DNA of 64,000 nucleotides. It comes from Pomphorhynchus laevis (Eukaryota; Acanthocephala; Palaeacanthocephala; Echinorhynchida; Pomphorhynchidae). Positions 1-11,025 of the stretch are shown here, piece by piece. The notes beneath the pieces were generated by a model. It was not told the origin of the DNA. It made no database searches and saw nothing but the letters and a program-made list of their open reading frames with translations. The DNA is taken from NCBI GenBank assembly GCA_012934845.2, contig WNNJ02001419.1:1-64000 (forward strand). The letters are read 5' to 3'. The position numbers and the translations under genes were made by a program. The stretch's first letter is position 1, and each line of letters starts with the position of its first letter.

Positions 1-780
1 ATATGTTATAATAATTATAACGCCTATCTAACAAAAATTAAACCATCAAATAAATATAAATATATGGATAAAATTGAATTAATAGAATCCCTAAATATTT
101 TGATAAATCAAAATTATTTAAAAGTAGGGACATCTATATTTAGACAAGTAAAAGGTGTTCCAATGGGTGGTAATAGTAGCCAATTATAGCTGACTTGTTT
201 TTAAGCTTTATAGAATATGAATTTGTTCATAACTGTGTAAAAACTAAATCTAAACAATATAAATATATGAAATATATGTTTCGATACATTGATGATATAT
301 GTGTATTTAATTCTAATAATTTTTATTCAATTAGTGAGCACATTTATCCAGAAAGCCTTATTCTTAACAAACCAATATTAATGATAAAGAAGGTGTATAT
401 CTAGATATGAACATTAAATTAACATTAACTAAAACTACTGTTAATTTATATCGTAAAGATGACATATTTAAATTTACAAGAAACATATTTTTTTTGCATG
501 AGCATTCATGCATACCATATAATATAAAATATAATACATTAAATAATGAAATTTTAAGAATTGCAACAATTTGTAATGATATTGGCTTTCTTCAAAATCA
601 TTTAAATAATTAAATAGATACATATTTTAAACTAGGTTACTATAAAAATAACATCAAGCAGAAATAGTAAAATATATAAATCAACACAATAATATAAAGA
701 ATAAATTTAAACTCTTAAGTGGCAAATTTTTATGGATGAATAATAAATAATATACTTTGCATTAGAATAAGATACTAGAT
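1..780 (+). mobile_element. PLE-1 reverse transcriptase fragment (Penelope-like), cut by the window edge
   Basis: Decayed coding part of the dominant retroelement. Readable blocks include the RT palm pieces GGNS..IADLFLSFIEYEF and FRYIDDICVF (a YIDD catalytic box, about 271-315), then IYPESLILN, LYRKDDIFKFTRN and RIATICNDIGFLQNHLNN. The same blocks in the same order occur in a widespread invertebrate RT family recognised by DFSTLYT, PMG..CAPLVADLFL, RYLDD and IYP.EL.LNK motifs. I place it on the Penelope/TERT side of the RTs, but the exact clade (Naiad is one candidate) is not settled. The reading frame is broken. Its 3' tail follows directly. Confidence 0.75.
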
Positions 781-1118
781 AGTTATTTCAGAGGAAATAC
801 ATCATTAGCATGTATTTGGCCCCGCTGCTATGTTGGGTAGAGGAGTTAGGGGCCGAAACCTGATAGCATAGCAGTTCCTCCTGATGACCTCTAATTCTTA
901 TCCTGATACAACGTCTGTTATTTATTAGTCAATTCATAAAAATGACGTTTATTTTAAATTTTATTTTTTATTTTTATTTTTTAACTTGATTAAAATTATA
1001 GAAAATCTAAAACAATTATTAATTTTATTATTTAATTATTAAATTTTGATTTAGCATTATTATGTTTTGTTTATTTTATAATTATATAACAATACGTAGA
1101 CTCAGTTAGCTGATTTAA
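781..1118 (+). mobile_element. PLE-1 3' tail with structured-RNA motifs and terminal signature
   Basis: Non-coding tail that follows the RT. In order: an 8-bp hairpin (aaatacat/atgtattt, loop cattagc, 795-817); interleaved inverted repeats ggcccc (818-823) with ggggcc (849-854) and ctgctatg (825-832) with catagcag (867-874); an AT-rich stretch containing the self-complementary gtcaattcat...atgac motif; and the end signature acgtagactcagttagctga near 1093-1113. This tail recurs dozens of times in the window, with or without the coding part, so the family is highly amplified and usually 5'-truncated. The next element starts at about 1121. Confidence 0.75.
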
Positions 1119-1255
1119 TTCTCATGAAGAGGCATAAACACCAGGCAGCATTCTATATATCCTTATCAGACTAAGAAATAGAACCGAATTATTCTTGCAT
1201 TATTCAAAGTCGCTACGTATGCCCAGTCATCCTATGTGTGACGACAAACTTCACA

Positions 1256-1297
1256 ACGGTATACGCGTTTCGCTCTAACGGAGCTCATCAGTACCGT
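1256..1297 (-). ncRNA. Hammerhead ribozyme, type I, left arm
   Basis: Reverse-complement copy of the same ribozyme in the left arm of the inverted repeat. On the minus strand acggta (1297-1292) is followed by CTGATGA (1291-1285), stem II gctc/gagc, GAAA (1271-1268), cgcg, TA and taccgt (to 1256). No core base is changed relative to the right-arm copy. The two ribozymes face away from each other on opposite strands, so a transcript from either strand would carry one active and one antisense copy. Confidence 0.86.
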
Positions 1298-2118
1298 GAC
1301 TTCTATAATCATCTATAGGCACCTTAACACACGCTTAAACAGTGTTTAAAGCTCGAAAAACAGAACTACCCTTAATCTGAATCATCGAATGGAATTTAGC
1401 ATAAGCTCTGTGCATGGCAGTTACTATTACAGTTTAGCCATGCATCAGGCACTAAATTCTTTTTAATAGAAATGCTGTTAAACAGGGACACTTAAAAGTG
1501 TGCAAATATATAAAATATAATTTGTTGTTACACCTGCCCTGGGACACTCACTGGTGTACTCATAAATATATCACTATGTTTTCCTCATGAAGAGGCATAA
1601 ACACCAGGCAGCATTCTATATATCCTTATCAGACTAAGAAATAGAACCGAATTATTCTTGCATTATTCAAAGTCGCTACGTATGCCCAGTCATCCTATGT
1701 GAAGTTTGTCGTCACACATAGGATGACTGGGCATACGTAGCGACTTTGAATAATGCAAGAATAATTCGGTTCTATTTCTTAGTCTGATAAGGATATATAG
1801 AATGCTGCCTGGTGTTTATGCCTCTTCATGAGGAAAACATAGTGATATATTTATGAGTACACCAGTGAGTGTCCCAGGGCAGGTGTAACAACAAATTATA
1901 TTTTATATATTTGCACACTTTTAAGTGTCCCTGTTAAACAGCATTTCTATTAAAAAGAATTTAGTGCCTGATGCATGGCTAAACTGTAATAGTCACTGCC
2001 ATGCACAGAGCTTATGCTAAATTCCATTCGATGATTCAGATTAAGGGTAGTTCTGTTTTTCGAGCTTTAAACACTGTTTAAGCGTGTGTTAAGGTGCCTA
2101 TAGATGATTATAGAAGTC

Positions 2119-2160
2119 ACGGTACTGATGAGCTCCGTTAGAGCGAAACGCGTATACCGT
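2119..2160 (+). ncRNA. Hammerhead ribozyme, type I, right arm
   Basis: All conserved parts of the hammerhead core are present in order: stem I acggta (2119-2124), box CTGATGA (2125-2131), stem II gctc/gagc with loop cgtta (2132-2144), box GAAA (2145-2148), a four-base cgcg helix III segment (2149-2152), U16.1 and H17 as TA (2153-2154), and stem I closing strand taccgt (2155-2160), six perfect pairs with the 5' strand. Predicted cleavage is after 2154. Helix III is a loop-less palindrome, so efficient folding probably needs a dimer, as known for very short helix III hammerheads. Function is inferred from the fold only. Confidence 0.88.
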
Positions 2161-2305
2161 TGTTGAAGTTTGTCGTCACACATAGGATGACTGGGCATAC
2201 GTAGCGACTTTAAATAATGCAAGAATAATTCGGTTCTATTTCTTAGTCTGATAAGGATATATAGAATGCTGCCTGGTGTTTATGCCTCTTCATGAGGAAA
2301 ACATA

Positions 2306-2308
<3 letters not shown>

Positions 2309-2401
<93 letters not shown>
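2309..2401. repeat. (TA)n microsatellite, about 45 units
   Basis: Uninterrupted alternating TA for about 92 bp. It sits exactly between the hammerhead-bearing inverted repeat and the minus-strand PLE coding remnant, so it may mark an insertion junction. Unit number is likely to vary or be misassembled. Confidence 0.95.
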
Positions 2402-2404
<3 letters not shown>

Positions 2405-2420
2405 AAAAGAACAGTCAAAA

Positions 2421-3250
2421 GTCATGTTATATCCCACCAATTATAAATTGTATCATTATTGAAACCTAACGGTTCTTCCGTAAACATATTTCCCACTATT
2501 TTCTGCTCACACATCTTACGGTGTTCAGTGTCATTAATATGACCTTCAACAATGCAATACTGCATGCAGGTAGGACCGTGTTCAAGCGGGTGTATTAGAG
2601 CTCCGTCGGTTTGCCTTTTTGTCTTTATGTGCGATCGACGTACATTCAAACGTCTCGCTCAGGTCATTGATGTTTGTCCGACGTATTGTTTCTTGCAAGT
2701 GCTGCATGTTCCAATGTACATAATCGTTTGTTTTGCAATTATATAAGCCACGTACAGATCTCTTCCCTTTCGTTGAGGTTGCATCATAATATTTTGTTGT
2801 CTGTATGACCTCGCATGTCGCGCGGCGTTTATCCCCACATGATCGACATCCTTTAAACTTTTCTATCTTAATTTTAATCTCACTAATAAGTGCTGTAATG
2901 TTGTCGAAAATTTAAAACACAGTCGGTTTATCTGCTAAATTTTTTGGCCATAGATTTTTTATTGCTTTTTGAAAACTTTGAAAATGTGGGTGATAAGCTA
3001 AAACCAAATTAAATTTGATATTAGGCTGTCTCGATTGCGCTAGACATTGCTGTCTTGGTTGACGTCGTATGCAATTAATTTGTTTGCAAATAAAATCGTT
3101 TCGTTATCCTCGCTTCAAAAGGATTTTAGTAATTTCTGATACATGCTTTTCGAACTGTTGATCGTCAATGCATGCTCGTTGTATCCTTAAAGCTTTATTA
3201 AAAATCATTGTCCGTTTGATAGTGCGCGGATGACAACTATTTCGGTGGAT
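2421..3250 (-). mobile_element. Canonical Penelope-like element: RT C-terminus, Cys-rich linker and GIY-YIG nuclease, decayed
   Basis: On the minus strand, reading from 3250 down, scattered matches to the end of a PLE RT are followed by a lysine-rich stretch and a Cys-rich linker around GCRSCGDKRRATC. Next comes the GIY-YIG core (YIGTCSTCKKQYVGQTSM) and a block beginning RRSHIKTKRQTDGALIHPLE. The paired cysteines before a K.YVGQT motif are typical of GIY-YIG domains attached to PLE RTs, where the nuclease nicks the target to prime reverse transcription. The frame shifts several times and the N-terminal RT motifs are missing, so this copy is dead. Its link to the hammerhead repeat just downstream is unproven. 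Confidence 0.75.
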
Positions 3251-3294
3251 ATATGTCGGTTGGGATTTCATTTTTTAATATGTTGTCTTGTAAA

Positions 3295-3840
3295 TACCCT
3301 ATTCATAAATATAAATATATGGATAAAATTGAATTAATAGAATCCTTAAATATTTTGATAAATCAAAATTATTTAAAAGTAGGGACATCTATATTTAGAC
3401 AAATAAAGGTGTTCCAATGGGTGGTAATAATAGTCCAATTATAGCTGACTTGTTTTTAAGCTTTATAGAATATGAATTTGTTCATAACTATGTAAAAAGT
3501 AAATCTAAACTATATAAATATATGAAATATATGTTTCGATACATTGATGATATATGTGTATTTAAATCTAATAATTTTTATTCAATAAGCGAACAAATTT
3601 ATCCAGGTAGCCTTATTCTTAATAAAACCAATATTAATGATAAAGAAGGTCTATATCTAATTATAAACATTAAATTAACTTAATTCAAATAATTATTTCA
3701 ATAATTTAATATATGGATATTTTAAACTTGGTTATAATAAAAATAAAATCACTTAGAAAATAGTAAAATATATAAATCAACAAAATATTATTAAATATAT
3801 ATTTTAACTCAGCAGAAACTTTTTACGGATAATAAATAAT
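3295..3840 (+). mobile_element. PLE-1 RT fragment, second copy
   Basis: Coding remnant with KYMDKIELIESLNILINQNY, FRQIK, GGNNSPIIADLFLSFIEYEF and FRYIDDICVF. It closely matches the copy at the left edge but has an internal deletion after IYPGSLILNK that removes the block coding LYRKDD to RIATICNDI. The 3' tail follows at once. Confidence 0.72.
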
Positions 3841-4290
3841 ATACTTTGTATTAGAATAAGATACTTGATAATTAAATTTCACCCGAGGAAATACGTCATT
3901 AGCACGTATTTGGCCCAACTGATATGTTGGGTCGAAAACTATTAGCCGTAATCTGATAGCATAGTAGTTCTTCCTGTTGAACTCTAATCCTTATTCTGAT
4001 ACATCGTCTATTATTTATTAGTCAATTAATAAAAAATGATGTTTATTTTAAATTCCAATTTTGAATTTTAACTTGATATAAGTTATTAAATTATTTATAA
4101 TTATCTATAGAAAGCATGCTATCTGGACAGCATGCTTTCTGTCGTAATGCGACCTGATAGCTGAAGCTATTATGTAGCCAGCTAAAATACAAGTTAGTCG
4201 AAGAGGTCCGGAAATATCTCAACAAAATAACTATTAATCATTATGTTAAATAATTTAATACACGTAAACTCAATTACCTGATCTGATATG
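3841..4290 (+). mobile_element. PLE-1 3' tail, diverged copy
   Basis: The tail begins with the conserved hairpin aaatacgt/acgtattt (loop cattagc). In this copy the next stem is gcccaac...gttgggt rather than the usual interleaved pair. The AT-rich segment is followed by a degenerate end signature (cgtaaactcaattacctgat, about 4262-4281). A separate 12-bp hairpin, agaaagcatgct/agcatgctttct, lies inside at about 4108-4140 and looks like a later local inverted duplication. Confidence 0.65.
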
Positions 4291-5570
4291 AGTATCTGTT
4301 TTACAACACAATTATATTATTTTGATATTTGACAGTTTCATTAGACCCCAACAAGTGAATCCGAGTCAGATTCATTGGCATATTTATAACTCATCATTTT
4401 ATGTTCTTATTTGTATTGATTTAATATTTAGTCGAAACTAAGATATGAAAGCTTATTTTGTTAAGAGATAACTTAATATTACCTGATAAATTAATTTATT
4501 TCTTAATAAATTAATATTTTATATTGTCTTGATAAATTCATATTTTGGTTGTAAATAAATTTATATTTTGCTGAATAACTAAAGATAGCCGTAACGCACT
4601 TCTAATAAAGCATCTCGAATAATATACACACAAAAATGAAGAAAGAATCCAGCATAGCGCAAAGTTGATTTCCGAAAGCCTTATAAAATCGATATCCTGT
4701 TGTAAAAAGAAAAATATGTTTGAAATGATGATATAATGCAAAAATTATTACATTTGCAGTTAACATCATTAACGTAATGTTTTAGATCATTTATAAACTT
4801 GATGGTGGTAAAATACCATCAAGTTTATAAATTTAATCGAACGAAGATCAAATTTTCTTGAAACAAATTGTAGTTTATAATTCGTCAACTGGCTATTTAT
4901 ATCGTCATGATTATTTTTAATTTACATTTTAGTCATTTAATTCATTGGAAATTTTAACTGGAAATTGTTATTAATTTAAAAATATAAAAACGTTATTATT
5001 TTAATGAGCGTTTTTACAACAGTATTACTAGAATGCTTCAACGACGTTGTTCAAATAATATTTTTATATTAATCTTATATTTTTATAAAATGTGATATTA
5101 TCTTCTACAATCAATTTAAAAGATTCGAGCAATTTAAATATGATTTGCATCATATGCAAAACATATGGTGCTATAAAAATATAGAAAAAATGTGTTACTT
5201 TCTTACATTAAACCATTGCGTATTGTATGTACACTCAATGTGGTTTATACCTGAATTAATTATATAATATAAATGTATTTTTGTTTATCACATTTCTATA
5301 CACAGTTGCACGGTATGCGAATATATTAAACGTAATTTTTGTTAATTAAAATATTCGCTTCTCGGATTATATTTAAAGAGATTATGTGTTTCATTAAACG
5401 AAATAAAACCTGTAACTACAATTCCGATATTTTTAAATTACCTAATAGTTCAATTACAAAAGAAAACATATAATATAAATAATATACAACATTAATATAC
5501 AAAAGTATATTAAATTATTTATAAATAAAAAATAATGAAAATGTTATAAGATTTTATATAATTTATATCA
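4291..5570. other. AT-rich intergenic DNA without a recognisable gene
   Basis: No coding signal on either strand. The only structure is a 17-bp hairpin at about 4788-4832 (tttataaacttgatggt and its complement around ggtaaaat). Confidence 0.6.
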
Positions 5571-5574
5571 ATTC

Positions 5575-7560
5575 AAAGTCAATTTAAAAAGTCAATAAAA
5601 GTCAATCTTCATGAATTGACTTATAAATAATAGACGTTGTATATGAATAAGGATTAGAGAATATCATGAGAACCTGTTTGTAATCAGGTCAAGAGTTTAA
5701 ATAAATTTAAACTCTTAAGCGGATTAGTTTTATGGATAATAAATAATCAGATCAGACAACAGAGTCTACGTATTTTATACGATATATAAATTAAAAATAA
5801 AGATAAATAATAAGTAATTATATAAGATTTTTTACAATTTGTATTTATATCAATTTAAAATTTATAATTAAAATTTAGAATAAAAATTATTTATAATGAA
5901 TTGACAAATAAATAGCATTCGATGTATCATAATAAGGATTACAGGTCATCAGGGGGAACTATACAATAGATAAATAAAATTATAAACAGAAAAAACAAAG
6001 TCCACAAGGATTTGTTAGGATGAACTGTTATGTTATCAGGTTTTGGTCCCTATTCCTCTAACTAACTTAACAGCAGGGCCAAACACGTGCTAATGACGTA
6101 TTCCCTCTGATGAAATTTGATTACCTAGTGTATCTTATTCCAATACAAAGTATATTATTTATTATTTATCAATAAAAAATTTTGCTTAATTGTTTAAAAT
6201 TTTTTAATATTTTATTAAATTATATATTGTGAATTTGATATTTAAATATTGTTTTTTGAGTTTTTATACTTTATTATAATAGAAATAAAATTCATCAAAC
6301 TTGCTTAAAAATAAGCAGTAAAATAATAATGTCGTATCAATAATACATATCAGATCAGATAACTAGTTTACGTATTTTATACTAATCCTCTACCCAGCAT
6401 AGCAGCGGGGCCAAATACGTGTTAAGGACGTTTCCTCTTATTAAATTTGATTATCAAGTATCTTATTCTAATACAAAGTATACTATTTATTATCCATCCA
6501 TACAAATTTTTCACTTGACAGATCAAATATTGAAAATTAGCAGAAAAATAGTCGTATTAAGAATACATAACTTCAGTATTTCTGGCATAGGTTATATTAC
6601 CGGGAAAACAAAGTCCACAGGTCAATAATAACATGTCAGTAGAACAAATCAAATCAGCTAACTGATTCTACAGTCATCAGGAGGAACTGCTATGTTATCA
6701 GGTTTCGGCTCCTAACTCCTCTACCCAGCATAGCAGTGGGGCCAAATACGTGTTAAGGACGTATTTCCTCTTATCAAATTTAATTATCAAGTATCTTATT
6801 CTAATACAAAGTATATTATTTATTATCCATCCATAAACATTTTCCTAAAAAATTAACTAAAATTAAAGATAAATAATTATAAGCAAAGTTCACAGGTTAA
6901 CAGGAAAATAATAATGTCTTATCAATAACACATAGTTTTAGTATTTCTGACAGAGGTTACATTACCGAGAAAACAAAGTCCACAGGTCGATAATAACTTG
7001 TCAGTAGAATCAATCATGTCAGAAAACTGAGTCTACGTATTTTATAGATATATATAAAAATAAAGATATATTTTAATTACATAAGATTTTATAAAATTTA
7101 TATTTATATCATGTTAAAATTTAGAATTGAAATTTAAGATAATATAATTGTTATGAATTGACTAATAAATAACATACGATGTAATAAATAATAAGAAATA
7201 AATAATAAATAAATAACCAATAACTTATTTATTATTGACTAATAAATAACAGATGCTATTTTTGAATGTATTATAAAGAAAGATAAATAATTATAAGCAA
7301 AGTTCACAGGTTAATAATAACATGTCAGTAAAACAAATCAGATCAGATAACTAAGTATACGCATATTAAATTATAAATAAAAAATTAATGATGAAAAAAT
7401 AAAATTATTATAAATAATTAATAATTTTTATTTGAACATTTTACATAACTTCTATCAAGCTAAAATAAAAATAAAAGTCAATTGTTACGAATTGACTAAT
7501 AAACAACATATGATTTATCAGAATAAGGAATAGAGTTCATCAATGATTAGTTCATTAAAA
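5575..7560 (-). repeat. Cluster of PLE-1 tail repeats (mostly reverse orientation)
   Basis: At least five partial tails are packed here, recognisable by gaattgac.aataaata, by tcatcaggaggaactgctat, by the reverse-strand hairpin aaatacgtg.taatgacgtattt, by cttattctaatacaaagtat, and by the end signature atcagataactgagtctacg (near 5743, 6350, 7015 and 7343). Short blocks containing caaagtccacaggt recur at about 6600, 6970 and 7300. Segment 6430-7200 is nearly identical to 43868-44640. Confidence 0.7.
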
Positions 7561-9010
7561 CTATAATCTAAAGTGCAGATAAACTAGCTCTCGCAATAAG
7601 TATTTCAATTCCAAAATTTGAAAAACAAGGACGAATCAAAATTTATAATAGTCACAATTTATAATATATACAATGGTCATGTAATGACTATCACCAGATC
7701 TAATAAATTTTAATTTTTAAATTTGAATTTTCTGCTATTTATTTTGTATAAGAAAATAATTTTCAAGATTTTTTACAATAAAAGAAATATTAATTATTTC
7801 TAATTTTTTTAACTTTCAAATTCCTCAAGTCCCTTAAAGAATTTCAATAGCAGTTTTGAAAAATAGGTATGACGTAAATGTTATAAAAATTTATTTATTT
7901 GTAAGAAGTCTTACAAATAGGGAAGACTCAATTTAGGAAGCGTCTCAATTTTCAATTCAATCTATTAAATTCGATACAGTTTTAGTATTAAAATGATTTT
8001 TCGATAAATTTAAATTTTAAAAATAAATTAATAAATATTAATATCGATTAATAATTAAATATTTCAAATATTAATATTTAATATATAATATTATAATATT
8101 TTATATTAATAAAATATTATATTTTTTATGCTTAAATATTAAAAATATTAAAATAATTTTCTAGAAATGATTTTTCTAGTATTAGGTTAACTGAATAATG
8201 ATAATAATTATGGCAAAAAATCCAGCTATAAAACGCCGCTGTGTTCACTCTAAGTAAATTATTCAATAATAACTCATCAATTGACAAACTGTCATAAGCG
8301 TATTGCGAAAGATATTAACTTCCTCCGATAATAAACAGGATAAAATGAAAAATTCAATGAGGAATTGCCTGTGATGCACATTATGAAACTTATCTTTTAT
8401 AATAGAAATCAATTTTGAAAAAAGATCATATGATAGTATTTATTCTCTTTTGTATTAATGGGAAGATCAAATGAACCCTTTCTACTAAAAATCTTTTGAA
8501 AAACATGTTCTTGTAGAGTTTTACATTTGCCTCCCACTTGTTTTACATATCGCGAAGTAATTTTTGTTGAATTGTTAGCAATGTGATACCGATTATATTT
8601 TTTAGACTATCTAAAGACTGGAAGTGTTAAACGAGGCAATAATTACATGGAGCTGTACTTCTTATTTAGATCTTATATATTCTATTTTTTATTAATAAGA
8701 AAATGGTTATTATAAGACTGATTATTTTAAGGATAATGTATACAACGTTCCGAATTCAGTAATCACACGCTTTAACGAAGTTGTACGCTCAGGGTCTTCC
8801 CTGGGTGTGTACATCAGAAATATTTTATAATTATAAACGATCCACAATGCCGCGAGGATACCATTCAACAAATACAAGATGCTGATTATGTAATAGGTCG
8901 ACTTCTGTTTGCAAAGGATGCCGCTGTGCATGATCTAAAACATCATGCCTCAACTGCCAAGCAACGAATTACATCAACAAATCAGTTCATAACGACCAGA
9001 AATCCGCTTT
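7561..9010. other. AT-rich DNA, nothing recognised
   Basis: Long A/T homopolymer-like stretches. No convincing codon pattern and no known repeat end was seen on either strand. Confidence 0.5.
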
Positions 9011-9014
9011 AACT

Positions 9015-11025
9015 CAAGCAATCATTTTACGTGGCTCATTTACTGACCTTAGAAAATCTCCCTGCCATACAGATAGAGATTTTAGCATCAATCAAGTTGT
9101 AGATTCAAAGAATTTACAGTTGATTTCGCTTAACTATACTAAGAGAGACCGTAAGGTTACAATCGGGTAAAACTTTAATCACGACCCAGTGGTTCACCCG
9201 TCCACCTTTGAAGACATAGATGTGATTGCAAACATTGGCAAAATGATAATAGATGCGCTTGATGTATATATACAATATATACCGTAACTGATGAACAATA
9301 TATACCGTAAATATCCAAAACTAATTATTAGTGATGAGACGATATATTGCCAAGAGGGTTTTACTAAAAGGTGATGTATTAGCCATGGCCGCCTATGATA
9401 AGCCGCATTCGCGATTCTTTCTCACAAATTCAGCAATTTTGGTATACTGATTATGAATGCTTTATCGGTACGGTCTCCGCTGTTCGAGACGCTTTTTTGT
9501 TCACTCAAGAGATATAACCGAACATGGTTTCCACATCAACACGTAAAAATGCCATACATTATGCAAGTGTGGTAATCAGCAAAATTCGTTAAAGTTTTTG
9601 TCTGAATTAGGCATAAATATTGCAAATAAAGGCGTTCTCTTGCTTAGAGTACTGATTGAAAATATCGATTACGTCAGCAGCAAACGTATCATTAATCATA
9701 AATAGAGTCATCCGCTTAAATGAGATAGGTGATATTGATTTCAAGTATTTTACACTTTTATCACCAACTCTCTTCAGCATACGTTGACACACAATCAAAG
9801 AACAACAATGTGTGATGATACTTTGTTTGAATGTCTTGAAAAAGAACTACCAATGGAATTCAAGACAATACTGTCCGTCGACTCTAACCCTCTTAGTACA
9901 CTTTAAAAAATATGCAACCTACCAGTAAAAATAGATGGTCTCGAAACTTTAATCCATGTAGGTCAGTTGCATCAAATTTACAATTCCCTTTTCATTTGTC
10001 TAAAATTCTTGGAAAGCGTATTCGCATCGGATCCGCCAGACAACCAAGACGACCTCAGAGCAAACGTCTCAGCATATAATACTAAACGACATTTACAAGA
10101 CGGATCCACATTATACAGTGATTTAAATGAAGAATTCTGAAAGGCAATTAAGCGTAATAAGCATACATTAATAAATATATGCTCTGTACGTAAAGCATCT
10201 TCCTGACTCACAGCGTATCCATCATCTTTTAGTAGGTCAATCCTAAACAATACCGCATTCAAAGATTCAATCGTTGCACAATATGGTTAGCTCACTAAAT
10301 ATGCTCCCCTTTTGTGTTTAGGAAATTGTGAATTTGATGCAACTGACCTACATGGATTAAAGTTTCGAGACCATCTATTTTTACTGGTAGGTTGCATATT
10401 TTTTAAAGTGTACTAAGAGGGTTAGAGTCGACGGACAGTATTGTCTTGAATTCCATTCGTAGTTCTTTTTCATGTATAGTTTCAAATACATTTTATCACA
10501 CTTTGTCGTGCAAATATGGTTTTCTACCTTCTATTTGTCGCAATTGTATTCGAGACTTCCTGGCTAGAATAATTACAAAAATAGCCTCATATGTTCAGAC
10601 TGTACCACAATAACAACAAGTCCACGATGGTGTTGGCTTTTAAATACAAGCAACCACAAGAGATAAAACCGCACGGATATATTGACTACAACAACCTTTT
10701 TGGCGGCAATACAGAGCGCATTTTCTTCGAAATCTGTAATTTTAATATACATACGCCATCTGACGCCGAAAAATCGTCAGTATCGGCCTTTAACTACCAC
10801 GTCCAGCGTAAGTTAGCTTCGAAAAAGTACGTGACGTCGAACATGTCAGTTTCTTACCATTTGTCGTCTCCAGTTCAGCTGGCCTTGCTAGTGATTCAAA
10901 TGGTTACCTACAGAAAATCGCCAGAAGCTTGCTGTCAAGCGTCAGACAAACTACTTAAGCGAAATCAAGCAGCTGCGAGAATTAGTTGGATTAATCCTCA
11001 TGCGCGAAATATTCATTAGTATTTG
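9015..11025 (+). pseudogene. Old decayed coding region of unknown family
   Basis: Base composition rises well above the flanking AT-rich DNA and several plus-strand stretches read like protein, for example around 9020-9330, 9810-10260 and the open stretch 10591-11019 (142 residues, including YKQPQEIKPHGYIDYNNLFG). I recognise no domain. The region is broken in many places and contains an inverted duplication of part of itself, so it is most likely a fossil of a mobile or virus-derived element, although a dead host gene is possible. No termini were found. Confidence 0.35.
9810..10497. repeat. Inverted repeat, arms of about 178 bp
   Basis: Segment 9810-9988 recurs in reverse complement at 10321-10497. 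The inner 130 bp are almost perfect (shared blocks include gtcgacggacagtattgtct and ctgacctacatggattaaag, read on the right arm), with more differences at the outer ends. The spacer is about 330 bp. The arms lie inside the unknown coding remnant, so this is an inverted duplication of that sequence and not transposon termini. Confidence 0.85.

Larger units (their letters stand above)
1121..2312. repeat. Large inverted repeat with retrozyme-like tandem units
   Basis: Two arms of about 580 bp, nearly identical in opposite orientation, meet near 1701 with almost no spacer. Each arm is itself a partial tandem: a block of about 145 bp (right arm 1703-1848 and 2163-2312; left arm, reversed, 1583-1701 and 1121-1253) recurs with a period of about 460 bp. 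A hammerhead ribozyme lies immediately before the second block in each arm. The tandem unit begins within about 10 nt of the predicted cleavage point, as expected if a self-cleaved RNA was reverse transcribed. The head-to-tail plus inverted arrangement is typical of Penelope-related insertions. A TA tract follows on the right. Confidence 0.8.

Noticed and set aside
818-874. PLE-1 tail as an HDV-like ribozyme
   Set aside because: The P1/P2-type interleaving fits, but no P3 hairpin or P4 equivalent is evident and the critical C region is not recognisable.
818-897. PLE-1 tail as a classical hammerhead (GAAA at 855-858, CTGATGA at 881-887)
   Set aside because: The bases next to the two boxes do not pair to form helix II, and no helix III with a UH cleavage site follows GAAA. 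Reported only as a candidate pseudoknot.
2243-2440. Open frame of alternating Ile-Tyr
   Set aside because: Translation of the (TA)n microsatellite.
10591-11019. Host gene of 142 aa
   Set aside because: No splice or family support, and it adjoins a decayed coding region with the same composition. Kept as part of that fossil.
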